A stretch of DNA of 21,244 bases from a virus, in the IMG/VR virus record IMGVR_UViG_3300031227_010529, positions 1 to 21,244 of that record. One strand, 5' to 3'. The translations under genes and the position numbers were made by a program. The notes below the pieces were generated by a model, which did not search any database, was not told where the DNA came from, and saw nothing but the letters and a program-made list of their open reading frames with translations. Positions 15,236 to 20,848 of the stretch are shown in pieces (the stretch's first letter is position 1; every line of letters begins with the position of its first letter).

Positions 15236-17434
15236 ATGGGAATGAGAGGCGAACTACCAACACCAAGACCAGACGCAATTGAAAGCCCTATTCCAAATGC
15301 AGGATTAGAGCAAGAGGAACTTCAGCAATTAGTTGAACTCGATCAGCCAGTTTCTACAACTTCAAATACTTCTCAAGTTGCTGAAGCTGAACAAGAGATT
15401 GATCCTGAACTAGAAAATCCTCCAATGGAGCAACAGGCATTTGACGATATTCAAAGGGCACCAGCAGGAGATCCTACGTTCGAAGAGATGCAAGCTGAAC
15501 TTGGTATCACTCCAACAGAGAAAATTAAAAGCGTTTTGGAGCAGCAAGGATTTTTCCAAACATTAGTAGATAGAATGAAAGTTGGAACTGCACTAGAGCC
15601 GGGTGGAAGTAAGAAAAGAGCACTTCAAATTGCTAGAAGACTGTACCCTGATTCAGAAGTTTCTCAAGATAAGAAAGGTGAAATTTTAATTGATGGTGAA
15701 AGATTTGATAAAGAAGATTGGGAAGTGGCAGATATTGCCGATTGGTCAGGAGACTTTATTGAAGCAATTTCCAGTATGTTAGTTGAAGGTGGAGCAATAG
15801 CCGGAGCTACAGCAGCGGGGATGCCAGTAGCAGGCGTTGGTGGCGTTGTATCAGGAGCAATAGCTTATCCAATAGCAGCCGGAGCCGGAGCAGCCGCAGG
15901 AATAAATGCTAGAGAACAGGCAATGATAGCAGAAGGCGGAGATGCCTTAACAGATGAAGAGCGAAATGCAATGGTTCAAGAAGCGACCTTATATAACATT
16001 GCAGGAATGGGAGTTGGCAAAATTTTCAAAAGTTCATTTAAAGGAATCAAAGGTTTAGTTGGTTCATTCATAGAATCTCGTCCAAAAAATATTATTACAA
16101 AATTAGCAGTTGTCCACAAAGGTGTAGACGATATGGCTAGAAAATTTGGTATTCCATCTACACCAAAAATGGCTGGCGAAAAAGTAGAAAGTGTGGTCGT
16201 TAATTTAAACAAAAGATTGGGAAAAGAAGTTGGCCTACTTAAAGATGAACTCAAACAAGTTTCAAAAGGTAGGAATTTTATTCCTGAAGGATATTTAAAA
16301 GGAACTAGAGAACTATTAGAAGACCAGAAAGTTGACTTTGATAATTTTGGATTTGCTACAAATGTTAGGGGAAAATCTTTAACATTAGAAAGTGGTAACC
16401 ATGGAATAACAGCTTTAAATCAAATATCTGAACAGTATAATAGAATTTTAGGTAAAATCCATGATGGAAATTTTGGTATAGAAGAGATGTTTGACGAAGC
16501 AGGATCATTAGCAAAAGGCGTTGATTGGGACATACAAGCAGGAGCTTCAAAAAGCGCACTCAACAGGCATTTCACCGATCTATCCACTATGCTTGCATCA
16601 GATAAAAATATAGCTGCTGAACAAGCTGCCAAGGGCACAAAGTATGAAGGCCTAGTTAAAGGAATAATGGGCAACTTTTCAAACAGAGCAAAAGACCTTG
16701 CAGATATAAGAAACCTAGCAACCAACAAAGAAAGCCAAGAACTTTTTATGGATGCTCTTGTTAATCGAGAAAATTCAGAAAGGCTTATAAAGCTTCAATC
16801 AATGTTAGGCGGAGAAGGTTCGAGACATTGGAAAGAGTTTAAAAGCAGTTGGTTTGCAAGAAAAATGGAAAAATCAATTGATCCTGGAACTGGAATATTT
16901 AATGCAAATAAATTTTTGAGTACTGTATCTGACGCTACTCTCGGGGGAGATACTAGGAAAATAATGATAAATAATGTTGATTACGGAAAGCTCAGAGTAG
17001 CTTCAAGAGCATTCGATGAAACAGGCGTTACCGAAGTTCTTAGCAAGGGTGGAGAACAAGCTACCAAAATTATAATTGGTCTTAACAGTCCATTTAGAGC
17101 AGCAAAAATGGGAGCAGTTAAAAAGATACTTGCTGGAAATGCCCATGCAGCCGATTATTTACTAGACAGAGGTTTTGTTGAAATGGCTGAGAAGGCAGAA
17201 TCAAGAGCTGCAAAAATGAATATACTCGGAGCAAAACAATTTATTGAACAGTGGGTAGGTAATTCTAAAATGGTTAAAACTATTGGTGGAAGAACTATAT
17301 ATGTGACCAAGCCAACTGTTAGAAACGTGGCAAGAATTAAAACTAGAAATAAATACCATGAAGAACAAGGTATTCCAATTGAAGAAAATAGAGATCCAAC
17401 TTTTGAAGAAATGCAAGCGGAATTAGGACTATGA
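15236..17434 (+). CDS. Large internal virion / DNA ejection protein with terminal repeat motif
   Basis: 732 residues, the largest virion protein in the window. Residues 1-90 are acidic, Pro/Gln-rich and likely disordered, ending in DPTFEEMQAELG (79-90). After a small basic domain (SKKRALQIARRLYPDSEVS), residues ~183-224 form a long Gly/Ala-rich hydrophobic region with glycine-zipper spacing (GAIAGATAAGMPVAGVGG), a good candidate for a membrane-crossing segment. The remaining ~500 residues are helical and mixed-charge. The protein ends with a second copy, DPTFEEMQAELGL, at the very C terminus. No lytic transglycosylase or RNA polymerase motif is seen. It is the third of the ejection-type genes; its stop overlaps the peptidase ATG (ATGA). 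The ejection role is inferred. Confidence 0.65.
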   Translation: MGMRGELPTPRPDAIESPIPNAGLEQEELQQLVELDQPVSTTSNTSQVAEAEQEIDPELENPPMEQQAFDDIQRAPAGDPTFEEMQAELGITPTEKIKSVLEQQGFFQTLVDRMKVGTALEPGGSKKRALQIARRLYPDSEVSQDKKGEILIDGERFDKEDWEVADIADWSGDFIEAISSMLVEGGAIAGATAAGMPVAGVGGVVSGAIAYPIAAGAGAAAGINAREQAMIAEGGDALTDEERNAMVQEATLYNIAGMGVGKIFKSSFKGIKGLVGSFIESRPKNIITKLAVVHKGVDDMARKFGIPSTPKMAGEKVESVVVNLNKRLGKEVGLLKDELKQVSKGRNFIPEGYLKGTRELLEDQKVDFDNFGFATNVRGKSLTLESGNHGITALNQISEQYNRILGKIHDGNFGIEEMFDEAGSLAKGVDWDIQAGASKSALNRHFTDLSTMLASDKNIAAEQAAKGTKYEGLVKGIMGNFSNRAKDLADIRNLATNKESQELFMDALVNRENSERLIKLQSMLGGEGSRHWKEFKSSWFARKMEKSIDPGTGIFNANKFLSTVSDATLGGDTRKIMINNVDYGKLRVASRAFDETGVTEVLSKGGEQATKIIIGLNSPFRAAKMGAVKKILAGNAHAADYLLDRGFVEMAEKAESRAAKMNILGAKQFIEQWVGNSKMVKTIGGRTIYVTKPTVRNVARIKTRNKYHEEQGIPIEENRDPTFEEMQAELGL
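15470..15505 (+). repeat. Peptide motif copy 1 (DPTFEEMQAELG)
   Basis: Codons 79-90 of the 732-residue protein. The peptide is identical to the copy at 17393-17428, but 7 of 12 codons use a different synonym, so the two are conserved as protein rather than as recent DNA duplicates. Confidence 0.9.
17393..17428 (+). repeat. Peptide motif copy 2 (DPTFEEMQAELG), C-terminal
   Basis: Codons 720-731 of the 732-residue protein, one residue before the stop. It matches residues 79-90 at all 12 positions despite extensive synonymous change. The C-terminal location suggests an exposed docking or anchoring peptide. Confidence 0.9.
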
Positions 17435-17814
17435 TTTTAACAAGTGACAATTTTAAATACGGAAATCTAATAGAAGAATATATACAGGCTCCACTAATGC
17501 TTGAATTTCTAATAGATGACTTCTTTCACATATCTGATGTCATTGGAAGACGAGCTGTGTGTGTAAGAATTTTCGGGAAACATCCAGGTGACTCTGGGGT
17601 GCATCTCGACGAAAGGGCCGCTGATTTCAGGGACGAGTTTGGCGGTGTTTTTATTTACACAAAAGACGAAGTGGAGTTTATCAAAAAATACATAAATGGC
17701 AAGTACAAAAGGAATGATGGGTATGAAACTTGTATACATCACAGCTTTGATAATGGGCCTGCTCATTTCCATTTGCAAATACCAAGAGATACCAAAAACT
17801 TACGAAAATTATAA
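17431..17814 (+). CDS. M15-like peptidase, probable endolysin
   Basis: 127 residues, compact, matching the size of a single-domain Zn D,D- or L,D-peptidase that cuts peptidoglycan cross-links. A zinc-site pattern is visible: H58 in DSGVHLDERAAD, D65 seven residues later (as in the S-x-H-x(6)-D motif of M15), and H112/H114 in GPAHFHLQI near the C terminus. R41-R46 upstream could be the substrate-binding Arg. Two departures from the family: Gly56 stands where the Ser of S-x-H is expected, and there is no Asp/Glu three residues before a C-terminal His (nearest is D107). No signal peptide is present, so release would depend on a holin. The ATG overlaps the ejection gene stop (ATGA). A virion-associated role is possible. 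Confidence 0.68.
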   Translation: MILTSDNFKYGNLIEEYIQAPLMLEFLIDDFFHISDVIGRRAVCVRIFGKHPGDSGVHLDERAADFRDEFGGVFIYTKDEVEFIKKYINGKYKRNDGYETCIHHSFDNGPAHFHLQIPRDTKNLRKL

Positions 17815-17818
17815 GGAG
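17813..17818 (+). promoter_or_regulatory. Ribosome binding site fixing the start at 17825
   Basis: AAGGAG overlaps the peptidase TAA and sits 6 nt before ATG 17825. It favours a 67-residue product over longer forms that would begin inside the peptidase gene. Confidence 0.7.
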
Positions 17819-17824
17819 AGTTCT

Positions 17825-18028
17825 ATGAAAGGCATTAAAAAAATAGTTAGAAAAAAGAAAATGGGTAAAAAGATTATGTCGATTACTGAAGCAACTAAAA
17901 GAGGCGTTTTTACTGGTACTAAAAGCGGTGAAACAACCAAGTCTGCTTCTTACCAAAAAAGGCACCAGAAAAATCTTAAAAAAATACAAGAAATGGGATA
18001 TTCTAAAATAGAATTATTAGACGATTAG
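17825..18028 (+). CDS. Small basic protein in lysis region
   Basis: 67 residues, strongly basic at the N terminus (MKGIKKIVRKKKMGKK) and mixed toward an acidic end (IELLDD). No membrane segment is present in this form. The frame is open upstream into the peptidase gene, where an alternative ATG (17723) would add a hydrophobic N terminus. Located between the peptidase and a small membrane protein; the next ATG follows its stop after 8 nt, and the ribosome site of that gene overlaps this stop. Family unknown; a lysis accessory or DNA-binding role are both possible. Confidence 0.62.
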   Translation: MKGIKKIVRKKKMGKKIMSITEATKRGVFTGTKSGETTKSASYQKRHQKNLKKIQEMGYSKIELLDD

Positions 18029-18036
18029 GAGATTTT

Positions 18037-18243
18037 ATGAAAAAAATAGGTCTATCTATTCTTGGAATACTTATTGCAGCCGTAGTCCTCGGAGCTGTCG
18101 ACAAAATAAGTCAATTACAATTATTAGACCAAAGAGAAGCTGAGCATTATAAAAGTGTTTTAGAGTTAAAAGGCGACATTAAGGGCATCAAGAAGTATCT
18201 TTTAACAGGTGAGAAGAAATATCTCATTGAAAACGATAAATAG
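18037..18243 (+). CDS. One-helix membrane protein, holin- or inner-spanin-like
   Basis: 68 residues: a basic start (MKK), a hydrophobic helix at about residues 4-22 (IGLSILGILIAAVVLGAV), then a charged helical tail (DKISQLQLLDQREAEHYKS) with coiled-coil character. This N-in, periplasmic-tail layout fits a short inner-membrane spanin subunit or an unusual holin. AGGAG (18027-18031) overlaps the previous stop. It is followed after 13 nt by a putative lipoprotein gene, the order expected of an i-spanin/o-spanin pair. It is short for an i-spanin, so the function remains tentative. Confidence 0.6.
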   Translation: MKKIGLSILGILIAAVVLGAVDKISQLQLLDQREAEHYKSVLELKGDIKGIKKYLLTGEKKYLIENDK

Positions 18244-18256
18244 CAAAGGAGCTAGT

Positions 18257-18649
18257 ATGAAGAAAATTTTAGCAGTTATGATGATTTTCAGTTTATTAAC
18301 AATGGTTTCATGTGACTCATGGAAGAACACTACAGCGACAATTGTTGCAAGTGGACTTACTCCAGTTATTGCAGGGGCATTTTCATGTACTGGTGTTGAA
18401 TACATCAATGCAGATGTTAAAGAAAAAATTCTAGACATTCCGTGGCTAAAAAAGAAGTCAGTTAAAAAAGCTTATTCAGATAAAGGTGTGGCCAACGTAT
18501 TATGTGTTTCAATTGCTAGTACTGTTTTACCATTACTTATAAATGTAGGGGTTTCAGAATTGCCAGAAGATTGGAAATGTACAGGTTCTCTTGTAGGTGG
18601 TGGTCTTAGCGATCTTGCCGTTGAAGCTTGTTCGAAAATATCTATATAA
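18257..18649 (+). CDS. Putative lipoprotein
   Basis: 130 residues from ATG 18257, chosen because AAAGGAG (18245-18251) precedes it and it opens a typical signal peptide: MKK, hydrophobic core ILAVMMIFSLLTMV, then S-C. The Cys at residue 19 follows MVS, an approximate lipobox (Met where Leu/Val is usual at -3), so lipidation is likely but not certain. The mature part has three further Cys (in AFSCTG, VLCVS, WKCTG) plus one near the end (EACSK), which could form disulphides in the periplasm. Possible roles are an outer-membrane spanin subunit or a superinfection-exclusion lipoprotein. Neither is supported by a recognised family. Confidence 0.66.
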   Translation: MKKILAVMMIFSLLTMVSCDSWKNTTATIVASGLTPVIAGAFSCTGVEYINADVKEKILDIPWLKKKSVKKAYSDKGVANVLCVSIASTVLPLLINVGVSELPEDWKCTGSLVGGGLSDLAVEACSKISI

Positions 18650-18655
18650 ATAAAT

Positions 18656-18674
18656 GGCCCTTCGGGGCCTTTTT
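18656..18674 (+). terminator. Intrinsic terminator with TTCG loop
   Basis: GGCCC (18656-18660), TTCG loop, GGGCC (18665-18669), then TTTTT (18670-18674). The stem is perfect, the loop is a stable UUCG tetraloop, and it lies 6 nt after the lipoprotein stop. It acts on plus-strand transcripts; on the minus strand only a broken T-run (ATTTATTTATAT) follows the hairpin. Confidence 0.88.
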
Positions 18675-18688
18675 AATTTGGAGGTAAC

Positions 18689-18859
18689 ATGAAGTTTTTC
18701 GCTGATATTAATACAATAATAGGTGCAACAACAATGGTTCTCATGGGTGTTTCTGCAATTTTTACGTTTATTCCTGGGGATCAGCCGGAAAAGACTTTGG
18801 ATAAAATCACTAAGATTCTTACTAAAATTTCAAGAAAAAAGAAAAATTTTTTAAGGTAG
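18689..18859 (+). CDS. 56-residue one-helix membrane protein after the terminator
   Basis: ATG 18689 is preceded by GGAGG (18680-18684) at 4 nt spacing, a strong site. The product has an N-terminal hydrophobic helix (about residues 8-28: NTIIGATTMVLMGVSAIFTF), a short PGDQPE turn and a basic amphipathic tail (TKILTKISRKKKNFLR). This resembles small phage holin-like or membrane-active proteins. It lies beyond the terminator that closes the lysis cluster, so expression needs readthrough or a promoter I cannot identify. Its last 9 bases overlap the stop end of the converging ATPase gene. No family recognised; the strong ribosome site and membrane layout argue that it is real. Confidence 0.66.
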   Translation: MKFFADINTIIGATTMVLMGVSAIFTFIPGDQPEKTLDKITKILTKISRKKKNFLR

Positions 18860-20098
18860 GGTTTCTTCTGCCATTTTCTCGGCATAATCTTTGTAAACAA
18901 AATACTGCGTTTCATTATCAGATTCAATATCAACAGTTCCCATTTCTACAAGATTTCTTAAACTGTCAGCTAATGGGCCACCATTTTTTTTCACGTTAAA
19001 ATGTGCCCTAATTTCTTCTTTAGAAGCTTTTCCCTTGCTTTTAATGAAATCCTGCACGTTGAAATTGGAAATAATTGCCACAGATGGGTTATATTTTTCA
19101 GCTTTTTCAGCTCCAAGATCAAAAGCGTTAAACATTCCTTCTTCTACAGATTCTAAAACTTGTCCGGCCCACTCAAAATGGCTCGGGAGAATGTATAAAT
19201 CGTCCCTCTTAGACACTGAACGAATCATGCTTAGTTTCAGTAGCAAATCTCCTTTTCGTGCCAAATAGCCCGTAAATCTGCCATCTGTGTTAGGAGTTAC
19301 GACCTCTTTCATATGATACTGATACCAATCGGTGAAATCTTGCTTCATTTGAGGGTGAATCTTAACTTCTCCTTTTAGATCATTAATCCAAATTAAATCT
19401 TCTATAAGCTTTGTCTTCATTGCTGCTCTTCGCTCAGAGTACTCCGGCCAAGCCACAAATTTGTCGGGGCCCTTGTTTTCCACAACAAAAACAGCTCGAG
19501 CAGTAAAGCCGCCCTCCATTTCGCTAACTGGAATACATTTTTTTAACCATGCTTCTGTGGAAGCCCCGAGAATATTCAGACAAGGCCCAAAGATTTTGAC
19601 AGCATCCTGGTGCCTTGCCTTATAAACCCAGGGCTTTTTTGGATCATTTGGCTGGCAATCGTAAAAAGTGGTCAGAAGCTCGGTAGTTTGACCGTAAACT
19701 TCATTCATTAAGACCAAAAGTTCACTTGCATAAGCATAAAGTGGAGATTGTGAGATTTGCTGAGCTCCTATTTCAAATTTTTTTCTGGCATTGTGCATTT
19801 GGTCTATTAAAGAGGCAGCGGTCAGCCTTTCGGACATGAATTTAATGTCTGGAACTTCTTTTAAAAGATCAATTCCAATAGATGTTGAAGTAGATTTTTT
19901 GATAAGGCCTGATCTTCCGATAATAAAAATATACAGATTTGGAAAAAGTGTGTAATAACCTCTGTTCATCCAGACTTTTCTTTCCATTGCTCCGGCCAAA
20001 ACTGAAAGCACCGTCCACAAGTGGATCTTTGTCGTTGCCTCATGCCCACTAGAATAATCTAGATAGGCCTCTATAAAATCGGTAAAGTTTCTCTTCAT
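18851..20098 (-). CDS. DUF3987-type ATPase, replication-associated
   Basis: 415 residues. The N-terminal pattern (HLWTVLSVLAGAMERKVWMNRG, then LFPNLYIFIIGRSG) and the later LNILGASTEAWLKKCIP and GGFTARAVFVVE are typical of the DUF3987 family of phage and plasmid primase-helicase-like ATPases. The P-loop is GRSGLIKKST (residues 61-70), unlike the canonical G-x(4)-G-K-S/T: the second Gly is Ile and there is one extra residue. ASELLVLMNE (124-133) is in the Walker B/acidic position, and R201 could be an arginine finger. Residues ~345-410 look like a winged helix (KASKEEIRAHFNVKKNGGPLADSLRNLVEMG). It lies last in the minus operon, 15 nt after the RusA-like gene, with AAAGG upstream of its ATG. 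Confidence 0.76.
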   Translation of the reverse strand: MKRNFTDFIEAYLDYSSGHEATTKIHLWTVLSVLAGAMERKVWMNRGYYTLFPNLYIFIIGRSGLIKKSTSTSIGIDLLKEVPDIKFMSERLTAASLIDQMHNARKKFEIGAQQISQSPLYAYASELLVLMNEVYGQTTELLTTFYDCQPNDPKKPWVYKARHQDAVKIFGPCLNILGASTEAWLKKCIPVSEMEGGFTARAVFVVENKGPDKFVAWPEYSERRAAMKTKLIEDLIWINDLKGEVKIHPQMKQDFTDWYQYHMKEVVTPNTDGRFTGYLARKGDLLLKLSMIRSVSKRDDLYILPSHFEWAGQVLESVEEGMFNAFDLGAEKAEKYNPSVAIISNFNVQDFIKSKGKASKEEIRAHFNVKKNGGPLADSLRNLVEMGTVDIESDNETQYFVYKDYAEKMAEETLP

Positions 20099-20113
20099 TG
20101 ATGTTTGCCTTTG

Positions 20114-20581
20114 CTACGCTCTCAAAAATTCCGGTAATTCAAGATTACTCTTTTGCTCTAAGTACTTCAATTCTAAAATATCAATCGTAATTCTGATGTG
20201 ATGCGATTTCCCTTCCCATGGTAACTTTATAACGGTTCCTTTACAAATTGCTCCGTCATCTATTCCCAAGACTCGATTGAAAACCTCGTCATCTGGGATT
20301 TTAGGGAAGTTTGACCAATCTCCTGACCGCTGATTTATTGATCCTTTTGTTGTGTAAAACTCTTTTTGAGGTAAAAACCATGCGTATTCTACTGTTAAGA
20401 AGTGTTTTTCTCTGTTGAAAGTTTCTTTAATTTTGTTTATCTGATCTTTTCTTTGGTTCATTTGAATCCGCAGACCATAAAGCCAGTTTTGGGTATCTAC
20501 TGACTTTTGATAGTCGTTGGTTGCGTATGCATTGTTTATAGAACAAATTTTCGTGTTTCTGATAAAGAATACAAACTTCAT
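20114..20581 (-). CDS. RusA-like Holliday junction resolvase
   Basis: 155 residues. RusA cuts branched DNA in phage recombination and replication. The N terminus (SINNAYATN) matches the S-x-N-x-x-Y start of RusA. The catalytic region is GDWSNFPKIPDDEVFNRVLGIDDG: D88, N91, K94, D98 and D108/D109 line up with the D-x-D-N-x-x-K-x-x-x-D...D-D pattern, with Ser90 where the second Asp is usual. A C-terminal strand HHIRITIDIL also fits. TAGGAG overlapping the upstream stop gives the ribosome site. The order, next to a DUF3987 ATPase, suits a replication/recombination operon. Somewhat longer than the 120-residue E. coli protein because of a basic helix at residues 40-65. Confidence 0.73.
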   Translation of the reverse strand: MKFVFFIRNTKICSINNAYATNDYQKSVDTQNWLYGLRIQMNQRKDQINKIKETFNREKHFLTVEYAWFLPQKEFYTTKGSINQRSGDWSNFPKIPDDEVFNRVLGIDDGAICKGTVIKLPWEGKSHHIRITIDILELKYLEQKSNLELPEFLRA

Positions 20582-20590
20582 TTTTTGCTC

Positions 20591-20848
20591 CTACTTGAAG
20601 GTTACAGCTTCGCTGTCGTAAACATAAAAATTGTCTGGATCTTCTTCGTGTCCTTCAAACATGAATACAACCTTTACTTCTTTATGTCCGCCAGAAACCC
20701 AAGCATCGGTTATTTTAGCAGGAAGAGGCATATATCTCTCCCCTATTTCATCCGCTTCTTCTGCATCTTTGCAAAAGCCATATTTTACATCTATTAAAGT
20801 TTTTCCTATTAGTGATTTAATTTCTTTATCTAGTCTGAATACTCCCAT
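20591..20848 (-). CDS. Small protein in replication operon, function unknown
   Basis: 85 residues from ATG 20848, which overlaps the TAA of the upstream gene (TAATG). GAGGGGG precedes it by about 7 nt. An in-frame TTG 24 nt further upstream lacks support. The sequence opens with MGVFRLDKEIKSLIGKTLIDVKYGF and ends in strands (KEVKVVFMFEGHEEDPDNFYVYD), predicting a small alpha/beta fold; the C-terminal half is acidic. No metal or catalytic motif. Nothing is recognised; the neighbours (RusA-like, DUF3987) suggest a DNA-metabolism accessory. Confidence 0.7.
   Translation of the reverse strand: MGVFRLDKEIKSLIGKTLIDVKYGFCKDAEEADEIGERYMPLPAKITDAWVSGGHKEVKVVFMFEGHEEDPDNFYVYDSEAVTFK

Noticed and set aside
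15976-16728. Several antisense open frames of 64-102 residues in the large ejection gene
   Set aside because: Mutually overlapping in different frames and without supporting signals; shadows of the real gene.
14054-17434. Tape-measure protein
   Set aside because: No long uniform coiled coil and no tail-tube or baseplate genes nearby; short-tail genes precede it, so ejection proteins are more likely.
13099-17434. N4-type virion RNA polymerase suggested by the N4-like capsid protein
   Set aside because: No open frame is near the expected several-thousand-residue length and no polymerase motif was seen.
18209-18256. Longer start for the putative lipoprotein
   Set aside because: It would bury the signal peptide behind 16 residues and overlap the upstream gene; ATG 18257 has AAAGGAG and a normal signal peptide.
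18800-18850. Terminator for the minus-strand operon in the A/T-rich stretch
   Set aside because: The AAAAATTTTTT-type sequence has no GC stem; I could not support a minus-strand terminator here.
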